This document shows, piece by piece, positions 29,089 to 41,299 of a stretch of 64,000 nt of DNA (position 1 is its first letter; each line of letters starts with the position of its first letter). The notes below the pieces were generated by a model. That model was not told the origin of the DNA, did no database searches, and was given only the letters and a program-made list of their open reading frames with translations. The translations under genes were made by a program, and so were the position numbers. Source of the stretch: Casuarina equisetifolia (Eukaryota; Streptophyta; Magnoliopsida; Fagales; Casuarinaceae); contig CM052356.1 of assembly GCA_028551475.1 (NCBI GenBank), positions 15,651,884 to 15,715,883 on the forward strand. The letters are read 5' to 3'.

Positions 29089-30402
29089 TCCGCCTACAAT
29101 TCTCCCCCGCTGCTTCTCCCACAGAAGACGGCAATCTTCTCCCCAAATCGACTGAAAGCTTAAAATACGAAATCAGATTACTAAATCACAGGCAGGAAGT
29201 GGCTGAGCAGCGAACGTGGCCACACTTCCGCTGCCTTCTCTCTCTCTCTCTTGACTTGCTCCCGAGATCTTGGTCCCTGAATTATTACTGGCTCTCCTCT
29301 CCAACATGACGTACCCGGCATGGACTCCGGATCCGATGCTAGTGTTACGTGGCAACCACAGACTCGCTGCGAGCTTGCCAGGCCGTACGGGCTGGCGAAG
29401 ATAATTGTCCTCGTGGGCCTCGTGGGCCTCGTGGGCCGTTGGACGGCCACGTGGTGGTGGCCGAACCCTTTAGATGGTCAATCGGGAAACGCAGGGAAAG
29501 GCTAGAGTAAGCCACGTTTCACCGATTCAAACTTGACTCCGTTCGTGTGCGAAAATGGACACGACAGCGACCATTTATGATAATGGAGGGGATCGATGTC
29601 GCCAGGCCACCAACCAAAGCAAAACGACGCCACGTACAGCGACATGTCCGTTACATTATTCATGACCCTGGCTCAGCTTTTTCCCACGTCAATGCTATGG
29701 ATGTGACAGCAACGTACAAAAACGGTGCTGGCGTTTAAATTTGAAACCTTATTCTCGTGATAGGCTCCAAGATTTAATAAACAATCTTAACGGCAAGACC
29801 CACTTGTCTCCAATGCATCATCATAATATGAAGTGGAAAAGTAAAGAAAATGACAGTTTCCATCCGAACTAACTACCTAAATAAGTTAGTTCACATGATT
29901 AAGTTAGGTGTGGATTGGAAAGGTAAGAATCGTTACCTTTCTTTTTATGTTGTTTACAAGTTTCAACCTTTAAAAAATCTTATGCGTATTATTAAAAAGT
30001 TATTTTTTAAAGTTTGACCACACACATTATGCAGCATTAAGCTAAAAATCGTATGATTAATTTATATTCTAATATCATGTTACAAAGCTCATAGGTCTAA
30101 TTGGGTCATTAAATAGTGAATAAATTACTGTTTTTAGTGCTTATTATATGTCTCTCTAATCAACAGGTGTGGGAACTCGGTCTGCACCTTCCTCTTTTGG
30201 GTGACTTGAGCAAAACCCACAGGTCAATATGAAAATAATTTGAAAGTGCGCAATGAAGCAAGCTACTAAGAACTAAAAAGGCATATGAAAAACAGGAAGT
30301 ATCCATGCGATTTTCGCAGATCTGAACCTGAACAGTGTGATCAACAGGACTTCATCCCTCCCGTCATCGGCTATCACGAGCATCACTCTACATGGGCGGA
30401 TG
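29089..30402. other. Promoter-like and intergenic DNA
   Basis: 29089-29480 is GC-rich, with a CT run near 29240 and three tandem copies of a 9-bp unit CTCGTGGGC near 29410-29437. It is the likely promoter of the 85-residue protein gene. 29500-30402 turns AT-rich and contains the probable 3' flank of the Mpv17-like locus. No gene recognised. Confidence 0.5.
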
Positions 30403-33018
30403 TCAGGAGCAGGAGCTGGCTTTCTTTAAGCTCGCCATGTATGTCAAATAGACTGTCCATACATATGAGCACAAACTGTTCACCAATGGCTACGGACATA
30501 CACGGGAAAAGAACCATCACAATAAAGTAACAAAATTTAATCAATTGAAAGGGGATCATCCCTTTCCACTGGTCAAACCAACCATGGAGGGAGAGAAGTG
30601 TCCTAAACATACCTGTAAATGAACAGGTACAGACTTGAAAGTAAAAAAGTCGCAGATTGGCCAATATAGAACACCATTTTTTAGTGTCGGCAGCAAATCA
30701 CGCTTCAATCTTGCGACAATCTCTTGGCCAGTTTCACCTACGTTTGGCATCATGATGGCAACACAGTAAGACCACAGAAGTAAAACCAAATTTACATCGG
30801 CAAAACCAGAAAGTTAGGTACTTGGTGCTATAATATGGAGTAAATAGAACGATGGAAACCCCATGGTTCATTAATCAGTCTCATGAGATAGCTAAAAGGT
30901 GGTGGGCCTAATTGTTAGGAGGTGAATTTCAATGTATCCCATTAAATGAGTAAAGATTGTATGTGCGAAATGAGAATTTTACACCATAAGATAAGATTCT
31001 TTAAGTTGGGCCTTTAAGCCTTCCAATATGATATTAGATTTAACTTGACTTTGTTCCATCTCATATGACCTTAAATCCAATAAAATCCGATGTACAAGGG
31101 GATCTATGTAAAAGAAGTCTCTCACATTGAAAAATAATGTCCTTAAGTTAAAGATAAAATAAAAGAACAATCCTTCAATTCTTGAATTCACTTTTAAGTT
31201 AGCTTTGAGTCTTTTAATAATACGCAAATAAAATTTACCAACTAAATACTCTCAAAGGATGCCAATGCCCATTAGTGCATTGGATCACCAGGAGGTGGCC
31301 TACTGATGTTGGACCCTTTTTAATATGTTTAAGTGTGATACTTTATCACAAATTGAGTTCTTGCGGTCTCTACCCTATGACTTAATCCATCACTCATAGA
31401 CTAGTCCACAATCAAGGTAAGGAGACATGTTAAATAGTTATTACTTATATCATCAAATATTTTAGTATGTCTCTTCATATATTCAGGTGTCTCCCTCTCC
31501 TAAAAACAATTTTAAAGGCAAAAGTTGAATTCTTATTAATAGAACCTATTTCAATCCACTGCATGAATGATTCCTAAACCATCACATGGTCCAATTCAAC
31601 ATGATGAATATGAGCCTAAAGAGAGTGCACCTATTAAGAGGCAGTCACAACTAGTACTAATAAAGGGTCTAAGAACCGTAAGCACTAAAAGCTCGTAATC
31701 ACCTTGTAAAGCTGCATTGTAGGAGAAGAAAACAGCGGTAATAGAAGGTCCATAAATAGCTTGTCCCATAAAAATTTTCTTAAAGGTTGTCAGTAGATCT
31801 CTCTTTGGCAACATCTTAGACAAAAAATTAAACCACAGATGCTGGCTTGGCCCTAAAATTAGCTACCCATAGGCAGCCATGCAGAATGTCCTTACTTCGT
31901 CAAAAGAACCCGAAGGTGGTAGCGTAATCATCTACAAAAACATGTTTATCACCATCAGTCAACCAATACAAGCTGACAAACGTTGAAGGCTGCCTAACAA
32001 ATATATTTCAGAAACCCATTTAGCTAAAGAATTATCTGAAACAAGAACATTTGAAGGTGGAGAATAAAAAGAAAGTTTTGAAAAAGATGCTTGAAAAGAA
32101 AAATCAGTTAAGTTACCCTCTGCCATTTCATACACTATCACTAGTGCCACAACAATCATAGAGAACACATGCCAACACAATCACTTGGAGAGCGCTGATC
32201 AAGTCACAATTTCTCTTTTCATTTATATGTTTGTAGATATATGGCTCACTAAGGGTACGTGGGTCGATGATATTACATTAAGATGTAGCTCAATCTCATC
32301 ATCTAAAGTAGCATTCTCTTTAAAGTGGTATGACATCATGGGTATAATTGCAATTATTTTATCACTTCTCAAGCATTTTTTTAAAGGACCAGAAAAAAGA
32401 TGTAGAGAAGCTTAGATAAGAAAGAAAGCTAGAAGTAATGGAGCACATAATGTTTTCTCTCTTTTATGCAGATACACTTCTTACTATTAATTTTAAAGAA
32501 ATCTCATACGCAAGATAGCAAATCAAAGATTTAACTGTTAAAGAGTGTCTGAAGAGAAACATGACTTTAGTTGATGATTTGGTTACTTTTAACCACAATT
32601 GGATGAACTATATTGGCTTGCCGTAAGTGAGACTGCATTTTTTAACATAAAGGATAAATCTTAATCATCATTCCGAAGGTCCTTGATAGAAGAAAGAAAT
32701 AAGCAATTGGTGTTCACAAATTTAGTATTAGAGAAAAGTTAGAAGTAGTCAGAATGTAACATTTCACCAGTGTTGAAATCCAAAGCGGATATTCCTCTTT
32801 GAGTGAATCAGAAATTTTACTGAAGCAAGGAAACAACTATGATTGGGATCAATGTACTTCTCAAGCTTAGAGGAAAAGGAAGTTGAATACTTAAGATGAT
32901 GAGAACTCAATGAAGCTCCATAATCATGTATATAAACCATATATTATAAGTCATGGAGTATTGAAATCTGGAAAGAAGTAGCGGATGCAAGGGAATGAAG
33001 ACAAATATCAACAACAAC

Positions 33019-33382
33019 CGTTAAGTGAGCCCCTAGTAGCTACCCTAAAAAATGCCTTAAGAGGTGGGTGAAGGGCCCTATATATAAGGCTATAGACTTA
33101 GGCAACCAGATCCAATGTAGGACAATATACAATTTCCAACATATCCCCTCTCCACGCGGGACGAATCCATCAATCCATGAAAAAGGCCCATGGGTTTATT
33201 ACCCAACAGGTGAGGCAACCTGAGAGGTCTAGCCTAGATGCAACCTGCACTCTTAATACCATGTTAAGTATGCTCTAATAACTACCCCAAAAGATGTCTT
33301 AAGAAGTAGGTGGAGGGCCCCATTTAAAGGCCATAAACTTAGGCAATCGGATCCAATGTGAGACAATATACAATTCCCAACA
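33019..33382 (-). mobile_element. TRIM-like miniature LTR retroelement
   Basis: Two direct terminal repeats, 33019-33141 and 33262-33382, flank only about 120 bp. On the minus strand each begins TGTTGG-AATTGTATATTGTC. The right-hand copy ends CTTAACA, with TGGTATTAAGAG immediately following, a match to the initiator-tRNA-Met primer-site type TGGTATCAGAGC. A purine-rich GAGAGGGGAT tract sits just before the left-hand copy. There is no coding capacity. Candidate target duplication: ACAAC on the left versus ACAAT on the right. The repeats differ at very roughly one site in five, so the element is old. It lies in intron 1 of the Mpv17-like locus. Confidence 0.7.
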
Positions 33383-34359
33383 ACAATCACATAGAATAAA
33401 CAACACAAGCTCTCTAACCCCTATTCAAGAATTGAAACCAATGCCCTGACAACCCTTTGTTTAATACTTCCTTAACATTACCAAGCCAATTAAAACTGCA
33501 AAAATAATAATTAAACAAAAATAATTGCCCCCAAAACTATCCCACTGATGCTCTGGATTTTCACAATAGGTGGCATTAAGCCAGAAGAGAATAATTTCTC
33601 CTCTGTGGAATCATAAAGTTAAAACCAATGATCAACATAGACTTCCAAATAAAACCACTAAAATGGATGATGAACCTGTCTACACAAAGCAACTCCACAT
33701 TGTCACTAATCAATAAGTGAAACCCATACCTATTGCCATCATGTCCTCCAGAGGAACTCATATCATTTATACACTTAACACATTCGTAAATATTGATCAA
33801 GTACAGTTCATATAATTGCTCAAACGAACTGCTGAATCAGTAAAGTGAAGTCTCAATCTGCTGAGGCGTTAAGGCTCAATCTAGATGAATAAAGCTATTT
33901 GAAGCGCCGACTGTTGGACCGAAAAGGGTTGGAGAATTCTGAAGAACTTAACCCCAAGAAACAGCTGAAGGCAGAGGAGCCAACGCTTTTTCCTACTTTA
34001 CCCCCTGCACTCCCTCCCCAAACCCCAACCCCAAAACCCAAAATAAAAACTAAAAAAAAAAAAATCAACCAATGAAATGGTAGGGAAAAGGAAAAAGAAA
34101 AAGAAGAAAGGCATACATTGAGACGGTGAAATGCAATCAAAGGTTTCAAGTTTTGACTAATATTAGTAAATAAAGGATGGAATAACCATGTAAGGGTAGT
34201 GCCAGTGCACTATCTATCCTTGACTTTTTAAAGCTTTTTGGTTTTCAGAAACATATGTGATTGTGTTGCTTGTCGCCTCAACAATCATTTGGCTTAACCT
34301 ATATGATACATTCCACTACACTAGGTAGTTGTCTTTTCTTTCCTAGTCATATGAGGCTA

Positions 34360-34571
34360 TGAAGAAATGGTTGCTGGAAAACAGCAAAAGAACACACAGA
34401 GCACACAACAGGAGCCATTTATGAAAGCACAATGTGCTGTTTCTATTCACCCTTCTCAAAAGAATCCGTGATACTTGATACAAGCTAAATACAAAAGGAA
34501 TGGAAGTTGGGCTTAGCCCATAACAAGTAATACAACTTAAGTCTAAGGCCCACAACACCTACACACTTTTA
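34360..34571 (-). repeat. 3' LTR of the first Copia element
   Basis: 212-bp direct repeat, about 97% identical to the copy at 39565-39776. On the plus strand it begins TGAAGAAATGG and ends CACACTTTTA. Confidence 0.92.
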
Positions 34572-37500
34572 CCCTACCCCTCAAGCTTGGAGTATAAGTT
34601 AAATACTCCAAGCTTGGATAAAAGGTGTTGATGTTGTGGGCTACATAATGCTTTAGTAAAGATATTTGCGGGTTGTTCCCGCGTATTTACATACATAGTT
34701 TTTATTATGCCTCTATCAATTTTTTCTCGAATGAAGTGGCAATCCACTTCGATGTGTTTCGTTTCCTGGTGATATATTGGATTAGCAATTATATGCATGG
34801 CTGCCTCATTGTCACAATATAATGAAACTGGTCGAGGAAGATTTACTTCAAGATCTTAGAACAATCCCAATAACCAAATGATCTCGCAAACTGTATAACC
34901 CATTGCTCTATACTCAGACTCAGCTAAAGATCGTGATACAGTCGGCTGTTTCTTAGTTATCCAAGAGACTAAGGAATCACCCAATTTAATGCAATAACCA
35001 GTGACACATTTTCGTGACATAGGACAGGTCGCATAATCAGAATCACAAAAAGCAACCAACTCCAACTTTGACGATGAAGAGAGAAAGATCCCAAGTCCAG
35101 CCGTGCCCTTGAGGTATCTTAATACCCTCATAGCTGCATCCATATGGGATTGCTTTGGTGCATGGGTGAATTGACTCAAATGTTGAACTGCAAAGCTAAT
35201 ATCAGGACGTGTGTGTGTAAGATACATCAGTCTCCCAATCATTCGTTGATATGAGGCAAAGTCCTATAGAAGGGGATCATCCTTCTTATCTGGGTCACCT
35301 TCATCATATTCTGGTGTGGTTAATTTGAGACCTTGTTCCATGGGTGTAATGACAGGCTTGGATCCTGCAAGACCCGCCTCTGAAATGAGCTCTAATGCAT
35401 ACTTACATTGGCTCAAATATATCCCTCCTGGTGATCGAGCAATTTCAATACCAAGAAAGTATTTACATTGTCCTAAGTCCTTCATATGGAATACTAAGTT
35501 CAAGTGGCGCTTAAATCTTGAGATAGCTGACATATCATTCCCTGTAATCAAGATATCATCAACATAAAATAAGATTAGGATGAAGGAATTTTTGTGATGT
35601 CTGGTAAAGAGGGCATAATCATGTAGAGACTGTCTAAATCTAGCTACTAAGAGTGCTTCTGTAAGTTTTGCATACCACTGTCGCAAGGCTTGCTTTAATC
35701 CATAAAGGGATTTCCGTAAACGACACATAGCACGTTCCCCTGATGAAAAGTCCTTGGTGGTAATTGCATATAAACTTCCTCTACTAAATCACCATGCAGA
35801 AAAGCATTCTGCATATCTAGCTGATGAAGGTCCTAATGTTTCACAACTACCATACTAATGACTGATCGAATTGTCACTAACTTTGCCACTGGTAAATATG
35901 TCTCATCATAATCTATCCCTCACGTTGTGTATAACCGTTGGCCACTAAGCGGGCCTTAAACCTCTTTATTGATCCATCAACATGATATTTTATCTTGAAT
36001 ACCCACTTGCATCCAATGGCTCTTCAATCAGATGGAAGTGATACAATATCCCATGTGTGATTGGCCTCAAGGGCCGTCAACTCTCTATTCATTGCTTCTA
36101 CCCAACGACTATCCTTAAGTGCCTGATGATATGTTTCAGGCTCAGTGGTGGCAGAAATGGAAGCTATGAAGTGTTGATAATGTGGGAAGAATAAGTCTAG
36201 TGAAACTTGATCAGAGATGCGGTATTGATTGTTCAACCCTATGGAGGTGGTTGAGCATAAATAATCTGTTGTCCAGATTGGAGGTCATGTGGGTCGTGTG
36301 GACCGTCGAGGTTGGTCCGGGGAAGGCTGATGTGGAGGTGACTCTAAAGGTGTAGGGTCTGGCTGACTAGGAGTAAATATAGGATCAGCAGGACATGAAG
36401 GTGAGTGAGATGGTACCTCTAGTGATGTGTCTGGTAAAATACTTGAAGGAGGATCTGTTGTTCCAACTAAGGAAGCATCACGGTGAAATGTCTATAAGGG
36501 TTCTGACACAACAAACATATGTGATTGTGCTGATCAAAGGACTGATATGTGGAAAAAGGAAATTCATGTTCATAGAACACGACATCACGACTCACAAAAA
36601 TTTTCCCAGTTTTAGGGTCATAAACTCGATAACCCTTTTGGAGTGAAGGGTATCCAAAGAAAATGGAAGGGATAGCCCTTGGTGTGAATTTGTCTCTAGG
36701 ACGAAGGACTGTGGCATAACACCTACAACCAAAGACCCGTAAGTAATCCAAGCTTGGGGGTCTATCAAAAAAGAGTTCAAAAGGAGAGCAGTTTCTAAGT
36801 TTGACACTTGGTATCCGATTAATGAGATAAGTAACTGTTAAAATGCATTCCCCCCAAAATTTTTTAGGAATATGAGCCTAAAATAAAAGAGCTCGTGCCA
36901 CTTCCAACAAGTGACGATGTTTGCGTTCTACTACTCCATTCTATTGTGGAGTGTAGACACAAGAGCTCTCATGGAGAATTCCATGAGATGACAAAAAAAA
37001 AGTACATGCAGTGGAAAAAAATTCAGTACCATTATCTGAACAGATGCGTTTAATCATGGTACCATACTGAGTTTAAGTGGATAGAACAAAAGATTGAATT
37101 GTAGGAAAAACTTAATCTCTAAAGCGTAATAAAAAAGTTTAAGTTACACGTGAAAAATCATCAACAATTGTGAGAAAGTAGCGTGAACCATCATGGTTGG
37201 GAATCTGATGGGGCCCCCATAGATCCATGTGAACTAGGTTGAATTTTGCACGACCTATAGAGTGACCCTTTGGGAAAACAGATCTTGTCTGTTTAGCCAA
37301 TAGACAAATTGAACAATTAAAATGCTCAGGGCAACGTATGTGTTTGCCATGCAAAATGTAAGTTTTCTGTTAACTATGACCGAGTCTACAATGCCACAAA
37401 TCATAATTTGTGCTTACATTAATATTAAAAACATTGTTTTTGAAGGAACTACAATTTGTGTTAACATTCATACAAGTCAAAAATGAATGAACACTATTCA

Positions 37501-39564
37501 AAAGATGACCTATACAATGAGGTAGATCATTTAAAGTATGTTGCAAAAAATACAATCCTCGATCAGCTTTGCCCAGTCCGATCACCCGCCCAGTTGAACG
37601 GTCCTGGAAGAGGCAAAAATCATTAAAAAAATGACAACACAATTACGGTCAGATGTCACTCTTTTCATAGACAACAAATTGAATTTCAATTTTGGAACAA
37701 ACATCACATGATTGAGTCACAACATGGAAGTGGGTTGTACAATTCCAAGATGTGTGGCATAAACACAAGTATCATCATGCAACTTAATGGGAAGTAATTG
37801 AGATCCACATGAATAAATAGATTGTAAATTTTTTATATCACATGTGATATGCTCACTAGCGCTTGAGTCGATAATCCATGGATGGTTGAAATTAAATGAT
37901 GGGAATTGAGAGGTCGTACCTGCAAACCTCCCTTCAAGAGAGGCGGGATCTGAAGATGGCCACATATTGAGCTGCTTTAACATCCTTTGGAGCTGCTCTA
38001 AGGAAATAGGTGGGTTTGAAGAGCCAAAGTGAGGCTGCATCATGAGTCCAACAAAGGGCTGGTTCGGTCCAAGAATGTTGCTTGCAAGCTAATCATGGAC
38101 TCCAAAAGGAGGTCCAAAAGATGTAGATTGAGGCTACTGTCCGTGGCTTATTTATAAGTCTGAATTGATATGGGACATGTAAGACCCTGGTCTAGGCGTG
38201 AAAGGGACTGGCCCATACCCACGGTAATAAGCTTGGGGGTTTAAAGCCCCAATGTGTTGGGCCAAGCTCTAGCCCATTCCACCAAGAAGTCCAACAAAAC
38301 TGCCGGATCCCACTAACCCATCTTGCCTTGTGGGTGAGCCATCAAGAACGCTACGGAGCTTTAGCACTAGTTTGTTTTCCTTTGCCTTTAAATGTCCAAC
38401 CGGAAGGGAACCCGACCAACCGGAAACATTTATCCTGTGTGTGGCCGGGTTTTTGACAATGGGAGCATATCGGCTTGCCTTTGGAGTCACTTCTGTTGTG
38501 AGAACCAGAAGTGGGGGCAGCTTGAGAACTTGGATGAAATGAAGCAATGAGTGCAGCCCCTTCTTAAGCTCGATGTTCTGAATCACGATTCCGACGCTGA
38601 TGTTCATCTTATTTGGCAAGATTAAAGGCTTAATCGACTGCTGGAAGAGGGTCTTTAGAAAGGATATTGGTCCGATAATTTTGAAATTCTTCCGACAGTC
38701 CTAACAGAAAATCTATAAGATTGTGTTTGGCTGTGCGTTCCTCCAACCGCTCATTAACCCGACAAGAACAACCCTTACAATTACAGTGAATGAGGGGTTC
38801 AACCATTTGAATCTCAACTCATAAATTGGAAAGATTAGAGTAATAATTTGTCACGGTGGTACCAAAAAACTAATTTTCAAATTGTTTTTACCTCAGATTG
38901 TAGCTCTAGGTTGAGGTGAGTGTTCCAAATCGAAGTTTGAAAGCATCCCAAGTTTTCTTGACATCATTGGTGCGAGTAATAAAAGCAACATGCTCTGGAG
39001 CTACTAATTTCTCAAACAAGCTTACCAAGGTAGAATGGTTCTAATCCCACAAATTTTGTTTCTCAGTGTCCTTCTTTAGTCGTGGAAAACTATTATCCAC
39101 ATATCCCCATTTATTCTTACCAATAAGTTGATTTTTAACTTGACGACTCCAAATATCATAGTTGAGGTCATTTTTGAGTTTCTCTATAGCTAGAGGAACT
39201 CTAGGCATATCCGTGGCAGAAAGATAGAATGGGTCACGATAGGGATTGTGGTTCTACCCATGTTTGGAGGTTGAAGATGATGCCATGGTTGATATCGAGA
39301 ATAATCAAAGGAAAGGAGATTAAGATGGTAGAAAGCTATAAAAGAGGTCAGAGGGTGGTTGAGATGTCGTTGTCTATAAGTGAAACGACGACAAAATAGA
39401 AAGGAAATGCAAGGCGGTGTTGACAATATTTCGGAAATGCCAAAGATAACCTCAGCCAAAAGTAGATCTCGAACAAAGCAAATGGAAATATGGCAAAACA
39501 ACAAAATAAGAACTAGGAAACATGTGAAGAAACTTACACCATTGGAATCCTGCTCTCGATACCA

Positions 39565-39776
39565 TGAAGAAATGGTTGCTGCAAAACAGCAAAAGAACAC
39601 ACAGAGCACACGACAGGAGCCATTTGTGAAAGCACAATGTGCTGTTTCTATTCACCCTTCTCAAAAGAATCCGTGAGACCTGATACAAGCTAAATACAAA
39701 AGGAATGGAAGTTGGGCTTAGCCCATAACAAGTAATACAACTTAAGTCTAAGCCCCACAACAGCTACACACTTTTA
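39565..39776 (-). repeat. 5' LTR of the first Copia element
   Basis: 212-bp partner of the repeat at 34360. On the minus strand it is followed at once by the primer-binding site, so this is the 5' LTR. Confidence 0.92.
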
Positions 39777-40260
39777 TAGGCTACAAGTTTAGAGTTGTTA
39801 GCATGAATCCCAGAAAGTATCTTGACAGAAAATTTCCAAAGACAAATAAAAACGAAGAAGTAATTTCATAGAAGACTGCCAGTTTAAAGCATTTTACTTG
39901 GGAAGTCAAGTTTGCAGCTGTGTAAATAAGAGAAGATGAGATGCTTTTCGTGATAATTGGACGAGATTCAAGCATTCCCAAATACCATCCCACAAAGCCA
40001 GTCTTTGAATGACAAGAATTTGGTGAAGACGAAGACGACGAAGTTGACAGGGAACATGGGCGTGAAGACAGTGAGGAGTTGCTGGGACATCTGGTTTTGC
40101 AGTGCTGAGCAGGAATTCGGGCATAGGTTCGGCACTGTTGTTGTTTTGTACGCGTTTAATTTTCGGCCGGGAAAATTCTGCCGTGGGCGTCGAAGAATCT
40201 TCCATCCTGCGGTTGGAAGCGGCTACACTTTCTGACGACACTCCAAAAACCGCCGCCCAT

Positions 40261-41299
40261 TGCCGCACCAAGAAACCAGCTGTCTAAACGCAACTGTCAA
40301 GGGAAGGGGTACGAAATAAAAGAAAATTTGATTATTTTCAAAAGTAGATACAGTAAAATTTAGTAATGAGGATAATACACGTCATTTTAACAAAATAATA
40401 TGTTAATAGTGTGGTATTTTAATTATTTTTTAACATCATCTAATACGTGAAAAAAATTAAAACTATAAAAATAATTTTTACTTTTATTAAAAACTTTAAA
40501 TTTTATATTAAATTTAATTTATGACAACTGTTAGAAGGGAAAGTTTACTCAAAAAGTTACAAGATTAAAGGGGGACTAAGAAAAAATTTTAAGGTTCCAC
40601 AAGGTTAAATATTTTTTAAAAAGTCGAACTCCTTAATTTATATAAAAAGATTTTACTCTTCAATATTGTCACGTAAAAGTAAGAAAAATTCGTTGATTTT
40701 CTACTAACTTCTCTCATTTATTGTTAAGCTTGCCTTTTCCTTTACATTTAGAAGTTTTCTTGAATTTTTTTTCTAACAACATTTATTTATGGCTTTCTTC
40801 CTTTATTCTTGAAGACTTCAAAGTCATCTTTTCTACTTTAATTATTTATAGAAAAATTGTAACACAAATGTCTAGACCTATCAAGCTTCTTAAACGTGCA
40901 TTGATCTTTTTACATTAGTTATACTATTCTTCTTCCTCAATTATTAGGACCTTTGTATTTTGGCTATCTTCCAACACTAAATCAATATTTTTTCTTGCTG
41001 TCATCATTTTTAGCAATGCTTATGCTTTAAAAAAAAAAATTTAAGTCTATGAGTGATCAATGTGTGACGAAGTAACAAGTAATTTTCTCCTATCCCATAT
41101 CATAGGGGGTGTTTTCTCCTAATCTCTAATTATTTTGGCCTTATTGAACAAAATAACCTTTTTAATCTCAAAGTTGATTATAATAGCTTCTTTCAAAAAA
41201 TTGACTGAACTTGACTAATTCAACTTTTTATTTAATTTCTCTATAATTTTTTATGTAGTAACCATTTCACTTTCTTCAAAAAGACTTATCCTTCTAACT
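40261..41299. other. AT-rich DNA upstream of the Mpv17-like locus
   Basis: Begins with the probable promoter of the Mpv17-like gene, then very AT-rich sequence. I see nothing I can name; its right end may belong to the decayed viral copy that follows. Confidence 0.4.

Larger units (their letters stand above)
34360..39776 (-). mobile_element. Ty1/copia LTR retrotransposon, nearly full length, broken
   Basis: A 5.4-kb element on the minus strand with two 212-bp LTRs. Inside the 5' LTR lies a primer site TGGTATCGAGAGC (initiator tRNA-Met type), and a purine-rich tract precedes the 3' LTR. Parts in order on the minus strand: gag with a CCHC zinc knuckle (CSHCQKPGHTQDKC, near 38450), a protease region (about 37.8 kb), integrase with its zinc region and core (about 37.4-36.5 kb), reverse transcriptase (about 35.7-35.3 kb) and RNase H (about 35.2-34.6 kb). 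This gag-PR-IN-RT-RH order defines Copia. A repeat AGGCTA lies at both flanks, offset by one base at the right, as target duplication. The coding region is broken in about a dozen or more places. The LTRs differ at about 7 of 212 sites, so the insertion is young, roughly 1-3 million years under common plant rates. Confidence 0.92.
30403..40260 (-). pseudogene. Mpv17/PMP22-family gene with two in-frame stops
   Basis: Four exons on the minus strand: 40260-39898, 31931-31703, 30737-30613 and 30489-30403. All have GT-AG edges and a consistent phase. Seen: GFVGWYLGMLESRPIITKSI, then GPSQHLWFNF, KRDLLTTFKKIFMGQAIYGP, ARLKRDLLPTLKNGVLYWPI, CDFFTFKSVPVHLQ, and PLVNSLCSYVWTVYLTYMAS. This is the plant group near Arabidopsis At2g14860/At4g33905, small four-helix membrane proteins of mitochondria or peroxisomes. 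Two stops interrupt the frame: TAA at codon 35 in the putative targeting region (40156-40158) and TAG at 31863-31865, where relatives have Leu in a YGLLILGP-like stretch. The first could be avoided by a different 5' exon; the second cannot. Intron 1 is about 8 kb and hosts two retroelements. Most likely a recently disabled copy, since splice sites remain good. A sequencing error or a null allele is possible. Confidence 0.8.
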
